Of a stretch of DNA of 64,000 nucleotides, positions 1-6,841 are shown piece after piece (positions within the stretch are counted from its first letter, which is position 1; each line of letters opens with the position of its first letter). This DNA comes from Bacteroidales bacterium (GTDB taxonomy: Bacteria; Bacteroidota; Bacteroidia; Bacteroidales; F082). Location: the NCBI GenBank assembly GCA_024689285.1, contig JAILDR010000208.1, positions 1 to 64,000 on the forward strand, read 5' to 3'. Both the position numbers and the translations under genes were made by a program. The notes beneath the pieces are model-generated. The model saw only the letters and a list, made by a program, of their open reading frames with translations, was not told the origin of the DNA and did no database searches.

Positions 1-1
1 C

Positions 2-286
2 CACAAGCCCATCGGAGGCATGTGCATCTCGCCTGTGATGTTCGCCAAACTGATTCCCGACGTCTGCGTCACGCTGGGCAACGAAGGCACTCCTGATGCC
101 GACAATGTCTATCAGATGGGTGCCAGCCACGTTCAAACGGAGCACGGCGACGTTGTTGCCGACAATGCCAACCTTGTTTTCAGCACGCCGGCCTATATGC
201 TCGACGCCACGCTGAAAGATGTTTACGACGGCGCGTACAACCTGGTGGACGCCATCGTAGATACGCTCGATGGCAAACGGGATTGA
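2..286 (+). CDS. elbB: ElbB-like DJ-1/PfpI family protein, 3' part only
   Basis: The gene enters from outside the window; 94 C-terminal residues are visible in the frame starting at position 2. They contain GMCISPVM, which matches the nucleophile-elbow Cys region of ElbB (isoprenoid biosynthesis protein with amidotransferase-like fold, DJ-1/PfpI superfamily), then VTLGNEG and a tail with TPAYMLDATL, both typical of the ElbB C-terminal half. The cellular role of ElbB is poorly defined; glyoxalase-type activity has been reported for the E. coli protein. A strong intrinsic terminator follows 11 bases after the stop, so this is the last gene of its transcript. The family call rests on the motif order only, since the N-terminal half is missing. 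Confidence 0.8.
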   Translation, partial: HKPIGGMCISPVMFAKLIPDVCVTLGNEGTPDADNVYQMGASHVQTEHGDVVADNANLVFSTPAYMLDATLKDVYDGAYNLVDAIVDTLDGKRD

Positions 287-297
287 ATATAGATACG

Positions 298-332
298 AAA
301 AGGGCTGGTAACTAATGTTGCCAGCCCTTTTT
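298..332 (+). terminator. Intrinsic terminator after elbB
   Basis: A 15-bp stem (298-312 with 317-331, one G-T pair) with a 4-base loop, flanked by A and T runs. The A/T flanks make it usable in both directions, so it may also stop transcripts of the minus-strand smalltalk gene that ends at 338. Confidence 0.9.
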
Positions 333-337
333 CTGCA

Positions 338-460
338 TCAGAGGAAGAAGGGGCCTCTTCCCATGCAGCTCGTGGTGGTGATGGCCGTCACGAAGGCCGT
401 GAGGGCAGCCACGATGACTTTTACTACGATTTCGATGATGTGTTTCTTTTTGTCGTTCAT
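338..460 (-). CDS. Smalltalk family small protein (40 aa)
   Basis: A 40-residue protein beginning MNDKKKHIIEIVVKVIVAAL and continuing with an Ala/Thr/Val-rich hydrophobic stretch, then TTTSCMGRG. A lysine-rich start, a single membrane-like helix and a late Cys-Met-Gly are the marks of the Bacteroidota 'smalltalk' family, whose function is unknown. These genes are regularly found beside an HU-like protein and a cell-wall hydrolase, and here the same strand carries exactly those two genes upstream (M15 peptidase ending at 861, HU-like protein ending at 1272). The distance to the M15 gene (400 bp) is unusually large because a repeat array lies in between. The SC near the end could be mistaken for a lipobox, but it follows a helix of about 24 residues, so lipidation is uncertain. 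Confidence 0.8.
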   Translation of the reverse strand: MNDKKKHIIEIVVKVIVAALTAFVTAITTTSCMGRGPFFL

Positions 461-468
461 AAGGGTAA

Positions 469-529
469 GATTTAAGATTTCAAATTTCAAATTTCAGATT
501 TAGGATTTCAGATTTCAAATTTCAGATTT
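469..529. repeat. AT-rich direct repeats
   Basis: Several imperfect copies of an ATTTCAAATTTCAGATTT-like unit follow one another. This is low-complexity intergenic sequence upstream of the smalltalk gene; no promoter box of the TAnnTTTG type is evident in it on the minus strand. Confidence 0.6.
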
Positions 530-625
530 TTGGCACGCAGAACCCGCAGAATTTTCTGAAGCGCGAGGCGACGCTGGGGCAAAGCCAGACAGATTCAGGT
601 CCAGCAGGCCAGACCCCGGTAGGTT

Positions 626-815
626 TCCCCCTCTGAGAGGGGGTGCCCGAAGGGCGGGGGAGTCCTACTGCCGCTTTGCGCCTGACTGCCGCTTTGCGCT
701 TCCCCCTCTGAGAGGGGGTGCCCGAAGGGCGGGGGAGTCCAACTGCCGCTTTGCGCCTGACTGCCGCTTTGCGCTTCCCCCTCTGAGAGGGGGTGCCCGA
801 AGGGCGGGGGAGTCC
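626..815. repeat. Three-copy 75-bp repeat with inner palindrome
   Basis: Units begin at 626, 701 and 776, an exact 75-bp period. Each unit has a nearly invariant 40-bp core (CCCCCTCTGAGAGGGGG, then a GCCCGAAGGGC hairpin, then GGGGGAGTCC) and a variable-looking but repeated filler built from two copies of CTGCCGCTTTGCGC. The core contains two adjacent palindromes, as REP-type intergenic elements do. The array sits between the M15 and smalltalk genes. A diverged copy of the same core lies inside the polA coding region (45176-45221). Confidence 0.9.
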
Positions 816-820
816 TACAG

Positions 821-856
821 CCGCTTCGCGTCATTGCGAGGCACGAAGCAATCCAG
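821..856. repeat. Single arm of a GCGAGG-type dispersed repeat
   Basis: The stretch reads CGCTTCGCGTCATTGCGAGG followed by CACGAAGCAATCCAG. The same arm occurs as a full inverted pair at 4482-4589, so this is a half copy of a dispersed palindromic element. It ends 5 bases before the stop codon of the M15 gene. Confidence 0.75.
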
Positions 857-860
857 ACCA

Positions 861-1259
861 TCACTTTTGCAATATCTGCTTCCGGTTCCAGCCCAGCCGT
901 TTGTAGCTCACGTGGATGAACGTCGGGTAGAGGATCAGCTGGTCGAACTTGCCGTTGGCGATGAGGAGTTGAGCCAAAAAGTCCAGGTCGCCTTCGTTGC
1001 CGATGCTGGGCTGAATGTCAGCCGCCTCGCCGCGCATGTGCTGGCTGTTGAGGCTGCCGCCCACCAGGCGGTTGAGCTTGGGGCAGCGGTAGCCGCTGCT
1101 GACGCGGATGGGCTTGCCGTAGGCCTCCCTGAGGGGGTCGAGAACCTCGTCGACCAAGGCCCTGAGGTTCTCTTCCGCCTCCTTGGGGGCACCGTTCCAG
1201 AGCTTGTTTTTCAGGGCGGTGTCGCTCTTCAAAAGCTCGCTGATGGTGAAGTGCTTCAT
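861..1259 (-). CDS. M15 family D,D-peptidase-like protein (Peptidase_M15_3)
   Basis: A 132-residue protein without a signal peptide. It contains SSGYRCPKLNRLVGG, SQHMRGEAADI and FIHVSY, which supply the His-x6-Asp and second His of the zinc site in M15/VanY-type carboxypeptidases and phage endolysins that cut peptide stems of peptidoglycan. The length fits the single-domain M15_3 subgroup. It lies 12 bp downstream of the HU-like gene on the same strand, so the two are probably cotranscribed; the third member of this recurrent cassette is the smalltalk peptide at 338-460. Lack of an export signal resembles phage lysins, which suggests a mobile or phage-derived origin for the cassette (inference). 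Confidence 0.85.
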   Translation of the reverse strand: MKHFTISELLKSDTALKNKLWNGAPKEAEENLRALVDEVLDPLREAYGKPIRVSSGYRCPKLNRLVGGSLNSQHMRGEAADIQPSIGNEGDLDFLAQLLIANGKFDQLILYPTFIHVSYKRLGWNRKQILQK

Positions 1260-1271
1260 AATCGAATCTCC

Positions 1272-2174
1272 TTACTCGGTGGTGCCGCCGTTGTCGCCGC
1301 TGCTCTTGGTGAAGGTCTTGGAGGCGACTGAGCTGCTCACGCCGTCCTTGATGGCGATGGCCTTCACGGTGGTGGTGGCGCTCAGGGTGAAGGGCGCGGT
1401 GTAGAGCGTGCTTTCAGCCGTGGGCGTGCTGCCGTCGGTGGTGTAGTAGGCGCGAGCGCCTTCAGGCTCGGTGAGGGTCACCTGGGTGGTGTCGGCGAAG
1501 GGCGTGGTGCCGCTGATGGTGGGAGCCGTCACGGTTTGCGTCTCATTGCCGCTGTTGCTTCCGCTGCCGCCAGGAGTCTCGCTGCCGCTGTTGCCTCCGC
1601 TGTTGCCGCCGCCCGAAGGGGTGCTGCCGCTGTTGCCACCGTTTTGGGCCTTCCACTTGGCCACGGCGGAGCTGACGGGTTCGAGCACCTGCACCTTGCG
1701 GGTCTTGCCGTCGCTGGTGACCTCCTCGGTGTCGACGATGTTGCGCAGCTCCAGCGAGCAGGCTTTCTTGAAGGCGGGGCCGCAGAGGTTGTCGAGCTTC
1801 GTGCTGTCGGGCTTGAAGCGCAGGTGGATGCCCTTCACGATGGTGTTGGGGTTGAGGCCGTCCATGTCGGCGATGCTCTCCACGGCGGCGCCCTTCACCA
1901 CCTGTGCGGTGGGATAGAAGATGCCGAGGCCTTCCAGCTGGACGGGCACGCCCTGTGCCACCAGCTCGGGCAGATGGTCGATGATTTCCTTCAGCACGCC
2001 CTCGATGACGTTGCGCTTGTAGACGCTGCCGTGGCTGACCATGTGGTCGCAGAATCCACGCAGCGAGAGGGTGGCCTGGCGGTCGACCACGGGGTAGTAC
2101 TTGCCGTAGCCGGCGTTACGTTCGTTCTTGTTCTTTCTGAGGTTAATCCCCATTGCAATCTTTTCTTTTGCCAT
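1272..2174 (-). CDS. HU-like DNA-binding protein fused to a chitobiase C-terminal-type domain
   Basis: 300 residues in three parts. Residues about 1-180 form an HU/IHF-like domain of the large Bacteroidota type ([19 protein letters not shown] at the start, later [18 protein letters not shown]). Residues about 187-220 are a Gly/Ser/Asn linker. Residues about 222-293 ([40 protein letters not shown]) match the CHB_HEX_C_1 beta-sandwich found at the C-termini of glycosidases. The pairing of a DNA-bending domain with a carbohydrate-enzyme accessory domain is odd and its purpose is unknown. It is the first gene of the HU-M15-smalltalk cassette; a good promoter lies 155-185 bp upstream. ATG at 2174 was chosen; an internal ATG seven codons later is possible. 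Confidence 0.82.
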   Translation of the reverse strand: MAKEKIAMGINLRKNKNERNAGYGKYYPVVDRQATLSLRGFCDHMVSHGSVYKRNVIEGVLKEIIDHLPELVAQGVPVQLEGLGIFYPTAQVVKGAAVESIADMDGLNPNTIVKGIHLRFKPDSTKLDNLCGPAFKKACSLELRNIVDTEEVTSDGKTRKVQVLEPVSSAVAKWKAQNGGNSGSTPSGGGNSGGNSGSETPGGSGSNSGNETQTVTAPTISGTTPFADTTQVTLTEPEGARAYYTTDGSTPTAESTLYTAPFTLSATTTVKAIAIKDGVSSSVASKTFTKSSGDNGGTTE

Positions 2175-2313
2175 GATGAAAAATGATTAAAGTTAGTGAT
2201 TAGGTTTACTTTAGTCACTTCTGTCGTTCGCTTCTGTAGTCTGAGGATGCAGTTGCAAAAAGATTGCTTCGGAGTGGGTCCGGAAAGCCGCGCGCAGGCT
2301 TCCGTGTTCCGGT

Positions 2314-2358
2314 TTTGCAACAACGTTGCAAAGATACAACTTTTTTCTGAATTGGCAA
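2314..2358 (-). promoter_or_regulatory. Promoter of the HU-M15 cassette with palindromic operator candidate
   Basis: On the minus strand TATCTTTG (2336-2329) is preceded at 19 bp by TTG (2358-2356), a good match to the Bacteroidota -33/-7 pattern. A perfect palindrome TTTGCAAC-AAC-GTTGCAAA (2314-2332) overlaps the 3' half of the -7 box and the expected start site, the place where a repressor would block initiation. Confidence 0.65.
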
Positions 2359-2571
2359 TGGGTTTGGGTGAAAAAAAATCGAAAAATCGAAAATTTTTCG
2401 GTGTTGTGCCCCACGCTTGGGGGGTTACAACGTCGCTAACCACCAGTTGCAATGTCACTCGCTGACGATTAGCGCCTCACAGAACGGCAGTTTGTACGTC
2501 ACCTGCTGTGGGATGGAAGGAAGCCAACCGGAGGCTCGCTAATGTGGGTGTCGGGAGGGGTGAAGTTTTCC

Positions 2572-2758
2572 AGTTTGAACTTTGGACATTGGACATTTAC
2601 TGTTTGCGTTTACTTGTCGCAGGAAAATCTTATTATTATAATAATATATATATATATATTATTATAATAATAAAATAATAATTATTAGTCTGTTCTTATC
2701 CCTGAATCGGGTTGGGAAAAACCTTAATGTCCAAAGTCCAAAGTTCAAAGTTCAAACT
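2572..2758. repeat. Nested inverted repeat around a perfect 44-bp A/T palindrome
   Basis: Outer arms: AGTTTGAACTTTGGACATT with a second GGACATT (from 2572), and the reverse-complement type TAATGTCCAAAGTCCAAAG with two further TTCAAA copies (to 2758). Between them, 2630-2673 is a perfect 44-bp palindrome made only of A and T. No gene is seen between 2461 and 2956; beyond this structure that stretch holds a possible -7 box (TATCTTTG, about 2789) and the promoter listed next. Confidence 0.85.
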
Positions 2759-2907
2759 TTTTGACTTGTTTTTTTCGGAAATCCTCTCTATCTTTGTCAC
2801 GCAAACCAACCATGGAGGCGCAATGCACTACACCCTGAAAGACCAGCAAGGCAGCCTGAAGCCTGGCGGCCACCGCTGTTTTTTAGGGCATTAGCCCTTG
2901 CGAACTG

Positions 2908-2927
2908 AAAACTTTTGATTATCTTTG
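2908..2927 (+). promoter_or_regulatory. Promoter of the double-thioredoxin gene
   Basis: TATCTTTG at 2920-2927 lies 30 bp before the chosen ATG at 2957. The -33 element is less clear. A second TATCTTTG about 130 bp upstream could serve as an alternative start. Confidence 0.6.
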
Positions 2928-2956
2928 CCGCATTTAATCACCTAATCATTAATACT

Positions 2957-4483
2957 ATGAAAAAACTCTTTACCCTCCTTCTTGCGCTGGTCATCGGTTT
3001 TGGCTTGAAAGCGCAATGTCCTCTTTCCCAAGCCGTTGACTTTACGGCTACTGACTGTCATGGTACTGAAGTCCATCTGTTCGACATCCTCGACAGAGGC
3101 CAGTATGTGCTTATCGACTTCTTCTTCGTCAATTGTGGCCCCTGCCAACAAGCTACCCCGAAAGTGGTTGAGTCTTATTACGCTATGGGCTGCAACATGC
3201 ACGATGTGTTCTACATGGAAATCTCTGACCGCGACAGCGATGCGGCCTGCCAAAACTGGGTGAGCAACTACGGTGTGGAATATCCGACTATTGGAGGCCC
3301 TGCTGGTGGCAGTGGCATTTGCAGCACCTACGGAATACCGGCCTTCCCCACCGTCATCCTCATCGCCCCCGACCGTTCCATTCTCATCAACGACCTGTGG
3401 CCTATCAACAATGCCCAAACGGTCATTTCACAACTTGAAGCCCAAGGTCTGCAGCAGCATGACTGCAACGCCGCGACTTACGACCCGCAGGTGACCATCA
3501 CCATCGACTTAGTGCTGGAAACCGAGGTCACAGCCACCTTCACGCCCAACGAAGACTGCATCTCCTACGCCTACACCATTGCCACCGAAGCCGAGATTCA
3601 GGAATGGATGTCCATCGCCGGACTTGACCTCCCTGAATATCTTTGGACTTATGGTATCCCAGGCTCTGACGTCATTTCCAACACCTTTAATGAATTGGTT
3701 CCCGGGACGGACTATATCATCTATGCCGTGCCCGCTGATATTGACGGCAATCTGGGCGAAGTCGTCCAGGAAGCTGTCACCACAACACCTGGCGGAGGCA
3801 CTGAAATCATGCCCGACTTTGTTGGTACCGACATCGAAGGCAATGAAATCCACCTCTATGATATTCTTGACGCTGGTCAGGCTGTACTCATCAATTTCTT
3901 CCTCTATGGAGATGAATTCAGCGAGAACATCATGCCCGACATGATTGAGGCTTACCGTCTTTATGGCTGCAACCAACACGATGTGTTTTTCATGGAAATC
4001 TCACCCAATGGTCACGACGACGAGTGCCAGGCTTGGGTGGACAGATACGTTGTACAATATCCTACCATCAGTCGCGACGGTGGTGGCAACGACATCGCCC
4101 AAGCTATCCCTGTGGTTTTCTATCCCACTCTTATGCTTATCCGTCCCGACCACACCATTGCCATGCGCGACATCTATCCGCCCACGTTAGAATATATCCA
4201 CATGTATTTTGAAGCCGAAGGTTACGGACAATATGAATGTGAAGATGGTGTGAGCCAAAACGACCATCAGGCTGTTACGCTCTATCCCAATCCCGCCAAT
4301 GCCTATGTGACCCTTAACGGCGAAAGCCTCGGTACGGTATGCGTCTATAACGTCCTTGGCCAAAAGATGGATGAGTTTGTAGCCAACGGCAGCGAACTCC
4401 GCATCAACACAAGCGGTTATGAGAATGGCGTTTATGTGATTAAGACAAACGAAAAGGCTTTACGGTTTGTAGTAAAACACTAA
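2957..4483 (+). CDS. T9SS-exported protein with two thioredoxin-like domains, the second inactive
   Basis: 508 residues: signal peptide (about 1-20, ending KAQ), a redoxin/AhpC-TSA-like domain with the redox motif N-C60-G-P-C63, a short fibronectin-like stretch, a second thioredoxin-like domain, and a T9SS type A sorting domain from about residue 437 (LYPNPANAYVTL, GVYVIKTNEK). In the second thioredoxin domain the equivalent segment is LYGDEFSEN (316-324), with Asp319 and Ser322 in place of the two cysteines, although FDIL/YDIL and DVFFMEIS are repeated in both. The protein is therefore a tandem duplication with one catalytic and one degenerate copy, exported across the outer membrane and either released or anchored to the cell surface. 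ATG 2957 gives a proper signal peptide; the frame is open 14 codons further upstream. Confidence 0.85.
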   Translation: MKKLFTLLLALVIGFGLKAQCPLSQAVDFTATDCHGTEVHLFDILDRGQYVLIDFFFVNCGPCQQATPKVVESYYAMGCNMHDVFYMEISDRDSDAACQNWVSNYGVEYPTIGGPAGGSGICSTYGIPAFPTVILIAPDRSILINDLWPINNAQTVISQLEAQGLQQHDCNAATYDPQVTITIDLVLETEVTATFTPNEDCISYAYTIATEAEIQEWMSIAGLDLPEYLWTYGIPGSDVISNTFNELVPGTDYIIYAVPADIDGNLGEVVQEAVTTTPGGGTEIMPDFVGTDIEGNEIHLYDILDAGQAVLINFFLYGDEFSENIMPDMIEAYRLYGCNQHDVFFMEISPNGHDDECQAWVDRYVVQYPTISRDGGGNDIAQAIPVVFYPTLMLIRPDHTIAMRDIYPPTLEYIHMYFEAEGYGQYECEDGVSQNDHQAVTLYPNPANAYVTLNGESLGTVCVYNVLGQKMDEFVANGSELRINTSGYENGVYVIKTNEKALRFVVKH

Positions 4484-4589
4484 CTCGCTTTGCGTCACTG
4501 CGAGGAACGAAGCAGTCCAGGGAATCAGCTTCTGGATTGCTTCGTCGTTCCTCCTCGCAAATCTCCGATTCGACGATGCGAAGCGAGTC
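4482..4589. repeat. Dispersed palindromic (MITE-like) repeat
   Basis: An imperfect inverted repeat of about 100 bp. The left arm has CTCGCTTTGCGTC, GCGAGGAACGAAGCAGTCCAG in two parts; the right arm has CTGGATTGCTTCGTCGTTCC and later GACGATGCGAAGCGAG. It starts at the stop codon of the previous gene and could act as a terminator hairpin. Its sequence prolongs the downstream reading frame upstream of the real ATG. Confidence 0.85.
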
Positions 4590-4617
4590 AATGACAACAC
4601 ACGAAAAAACAAAACCT

Positions 4618-5874
4618 ATGAAAATCCTAATCCTTCGTTCCTCGTTCCAGAACGACGAATTTGTCAGAAACGAATACGCCGAACTGATTCAAAGGTTGGA
4701 AAATGAATGTCATGCAGAAATCCAAATCATCGGTGATGAAAACGTAACGACGCACGACCGCGCGGCGTTTCCCGATGCCTTTATGATTGCCACAGGCGGT
4801 GTGGAAAACCTGTTCAAACGTATTTGGTCTGCCATTGATGTGGAAATGATGTGTGGGTCGCATTGTCCAAAAACCGTCACAATGATTGCTGACGGGCGCA
4901 ATAATTCCTTGGCCGCTGCCTTGGAAATCCTGACCTATCTTGGCAACAACGGCATGGAAGGATGTATTGTGCATGGAACGAATGATGAAATTATTTCGAC
5001 CCTTGTAGAGACGCACGGCCGTGCGTCTCTACGGGGACGAATCGGTTTGTTCGGGCAGCCTTCAGACTGGCTCATCGCCAGTGCTGTGGACCGCGATTAT
5101 TTGCGGCAACATTATGGTATCGAGACCGTTGATATCGACCTGCAACGTCTTATAGAAGGTATCAGAGCTGTGCCACAAGATGAAGCCGACAAGGTGGCAA
5201 AAGAGATCGTGAAACGAGCTAAATTCGTTAAAGAACCTTCGGGTGACGACATGGTGGAAGCTGCCAAAACCTATCTTGCCATCAAGAGCATCTGCATGGA
5301 AGAACGCTTGGATGCATTGACTATCCGCTGTTTCGACATCGTGAAGACCTGCGGCACCACAAGCTGCCTCGCCTTAGCCTTGCTTAATGATGAAGGCGTT
5401 GTGGCAGGCTGTGAAGGCGATATGCAGACCTTGCTCTCCATGTTTTTGGCCAAGCGTTTGTGCGGAGAAACGGCTTTCATGGCTAACCCCTCACAGCTCA
5501 CCGACAGCAGTGCCATGTTGGCGCATTGCACCATCCCGCTCAAGATGTGCGACGAAACCATCATCCGTACCCATTTTGAGTCGGGAATCGGTGTGGCTAT
5601 CCAAGGTGTGTTGCCTTTGATGGATTACACCTTATTTAAATGGGGCGGGCCTCAACTCGACCGCTTTTTTGTCACTGAAGCCAAGGCCATTGAAGCGCCT
5701 TACAGCAACCATTTTTGCCGCACACAAATCACGCTCGACGTGAACCTGAAACCTTATCTGCTGCAACATTCCATCGGCAACCACCACGTCATCATTCGTG
5801 GACGACATGCCGAAACTATCCGAAAATTCATGAGGAAACAAAAAATAAGTCCAAAGGAACTTCGTATTCAATAA
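4618..5874 (+). CDS. L-fucose isomerase-like family protein
   Basis: 418 residues from the ATG that starts MKILILRSSF; the frame is open 27 codons further upstream, but those codons fall in the palindromic repeat. The layout resembles sugar isomerases of the FucI/AraA fold: an N-terminal Rossmann-like half (ATGGVENLFKRIW) and a C-terminal half with NDE259G, GCEGD268 and GNHH, which are plausible metal-ligand positions compared with the Glu/Asp/His site of FucI. Bacteroidota carry such proteins annotated as fucose isomerases, but the substrate here is not known and no fucose kinase or aldolase is adjacent. Residues 130-139 are encoded by a perfect 28-bp palindrome (see the repeat at 5005). It may be cotranscribed with nothing else: the next gene has its own -7-like box. 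Confidence 0.65.
   Translation: MKILILRSSFQNDEFVRNEYAELIQRLENECHAEIQIIGDENVTTHDRAAFPDAFMIATGGVENLFKRIWSAIDVEMMCGSHCPKTVTMIADGRNNSLAAALEILTYLGNNGMEGCIVHGTNDEIISTLVETHGRASLRGRIGLFGQPSDWLIASAVDRDYLRQHYGIETVDIDLQRLIEGIRAVPQDEADKVAKEIVKRAKFVKEPSGDDMVEAAKTYLAIKSICMEERLDALTIRCFDIVKTCGTTSCLALALLNDEGVVAGCEGDMQTLLSMFLAKRLCGETAFMANPSQLTDSSAMLAHCTIPLKMCDETIIRTHFESGIGVAIQGVLPLMDYTLFKWGGPQLDRFFVTEAKAIEAPYSNHFCRTQITLDVNLKPYLLQHSIGNHHVIIRGRHAETIRKFMRKQKISPKELRIQ
5005..5032. repeat. Perfect 28-bp palindrome inside a coding region
   Basis: Each half is GTAGAGACGCACGG or its complement. Palindromes of the form GTAGAGACGC...GCGTCTCTAC are familiar dispersed intergenic repeats in Bacteroidota genomes. Here it is read in frame as Val-Glu-Thr-His-Gly-Arg-Ala-Ser-Leu-Arg (residues 130-139 of the fucose-isomerase-like protein), just before the loop leading to GRIGLFGQ. 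Confidence 0.9.
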
Positions 5875-5879
5875 TTTTG

Positions 5880-5888
5880 TACTTTTGC
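5880..5888 (+). promoter_or_regulatory. -7 box for DUF177-rpmF
   Basis: TACTTTTG at 5880-5887, 20 bp before the ATG of the DUF177 gene. No clear -33 partner. Confidence 0.5.
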
Positions 5889-5907
5889 AGCCCGATTTTT
5901 CGATGCA

Positions 5908-6435
5908 ATGGAAAAGAATAATGAATTTCTGATTCCCGTGAGCGGCCTTGCCTTGGGCAGCCATTCCTATCAGTTTGAAATCAACGATGATTTCTTTGCT
6001 GATAAGGAATACTCTGAAATACAGCAGGGTAAGGTGTCCGTGAACCTCGATGTTGACCGACAGGAGACCATGCTGACGCTCCATTTCGGCATCAACGGGA
6101 CAGTTCGTGTGGTTTGTGACCGTTGCGCCGACGAATTCGACCAACCCATTGAAGACGATCGTGAGTTTTTTGTCAAGTTGGGTACTGAGAACGCCGAAGA
6201 GTCGGATGATGTGGCTGTGGTTGACCCTGATGCACACGATTTCGATGTCAGCACGCTGATATACGAATACATCATCCTCGCCATACCGATGCACCGCGTC
6301 CATCCTGAAGGACAGTGCAACCCTGAGATGATTGCCTTGCTCACGAAAGAAGCGACATCCGGCGAATCCAATGAAGAAACCATCGACCCTCGTTGGGCCG
6401 CATTGAAAGATATTAAAATAGAAGATAACAAATAA
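5908..6435 (+). CDS. DUF177 / YceD family protein
   Basis: 175 residues, cytosolic. The family signature VVCDRCADEFDQP (a Cys-x2-Cys pair around residue 70) and the C-terminal HPEGQCNPEM, IDPRWAALKDI are present; the latter segment is shared by nearly all DUF177 proteins. In bacteria this gene almost always precedes rpmF, as it does here with 31 bp spacing. YceD has been connected with 23S rRNA accumulation in E. coli and plants, so a role in ribosome assembly is likely but not shown for this group. Confidence 0.9.
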   Translation: MEKNNEFLIPVSGLALGSHSYQFEINDDFFADKEYSEIQQGKVSVNLDVDRQETMLTLHFGINGTVRVVCDRCADEFDQPIEDDREFFVKLGTENAEESDDVAVVDPDAHDFDVSTLIYEYIILAIPMHRVHPEGQCNPEMIALLTKEATSGESNEETIDPRWAALKDIKIEDNK

Positions 6436-6466
6436 CTGATTACTAACTTATTAAAGTAAAAGTAAA

Positions 6467-6652
6467 ATGGCACATCCTAAAAGAAGACAGTCTCACACCA
6501 GAGGCGCTAAGAGAAGAACACATTACAAGGCTGAAACTCCCAACGTGACCATCGATCCCGTCACCGGTACCATGCACGTCATGCACCGTGCTTACTACGT
6601 TGATGGCGACCTGTACTATAGAGGTCAATTGGTCATGGCTGCCAAGCAGTAA
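6467..6652 (+). CDS. rpmF: 50S ribosomal protein L32
   Basis: 61 residues starting MAHPKRRQSHTRGAKRRTHY, the standard L32 N-terminus, followed by the Bacteroidota-type tail HRAYYVDGDLYYRGQLV. The zinc-binding cysteines present in some L32 proteins are absent, as is usual in this phylum. It forms an operon with DUF177. In many relatives fabH follows; here it does not, and a short non-coding transcript unit follows instead. Confidence 0.97.
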   Translation: MAHPKRRQSHTRGAKRRTHYKAETPNVTIDPVTGTMHVMHRAYYVDGDLYYRGQLVMAAKQ

Positions 6653-6669
6653 AAAAATCGCAAAAATCG

Positions 6670-6794
6670 TTGCATTGGGAAAAATTTCCTATATTTGCAG
6701 CGTCAAACAACAAAACAAAAGACAACAACGGATTTTTTTCATAATCTTTATATTGTTTTTCCCCACCTGCTTCCCCAGTAGGTGGGGTTTTTTT
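6670..6794 (+). ncRNA. Putative small RNA between rpmF and the S46 peptidase gene
   Basis: A promoter-like pair, TTG at 6670-6672 and TATATTTG at 6690-6697 (17-bp spacer), is followed about 60 bp later by an intrinsic terminator, with no convincing reading frame between. The predicted transcript would run from about 6704 to about 6794, rich in A and C at its start and in U before the hairpin. It could instead be a terminator region left after loss of a gene. Confidence 0.4.
6761..6794 (+). terminator. Intrinsic terminator
   Basis: CCCCACCT (6761-6768) pairs with AGGTGGGG (6780-6787) and is followed by seven T. The next promoter's TATCTTTG (6797-6804) begins three bases after the T run, so stop and start signals are packed together. 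Confidence 0.9.
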
Positions 6795-6796
6795 AT

Positions 6797-6804
6797 TATC
6801 TTTG
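6797..6804 (+). promoter_or_regulatory. -7 box of the S46 peptidase gene
   Basis: TATCTTTG, 37 bp before the ATG at 6842. The -33 region would fall inside the terminator hairpin. Confidence 0.6.
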
Positions 6805-6841
6805 CCGCAATTTCAGAATCAACAAACAAACACATAACACG

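Noticed and set aside
626..815. CRISPR-like array
   Set aside because: The three 75-bp units are repeated over their whole length, including the filler, so there are no unique spacers; no cas gene is present.
834..1331. Plus-strand gene opposite the M15 peptidase
   Set aside because: It is an Ala/Val-rich antisense shadow; the minus strand carries recognisable M15 motifs in the same place.
1536..2186. Plus-strand gene opposite the HU-like gene
   Set aside because: Antisense shadow of a GC-rich repetitive linker; no motif or promoter of its own.
2712..2894. Small gene of 60 residues
   Set aside because: No family resemblance, starts in the dispersed TCCAAAGT repeat and spans a promoter-like box; it may be spacer only.
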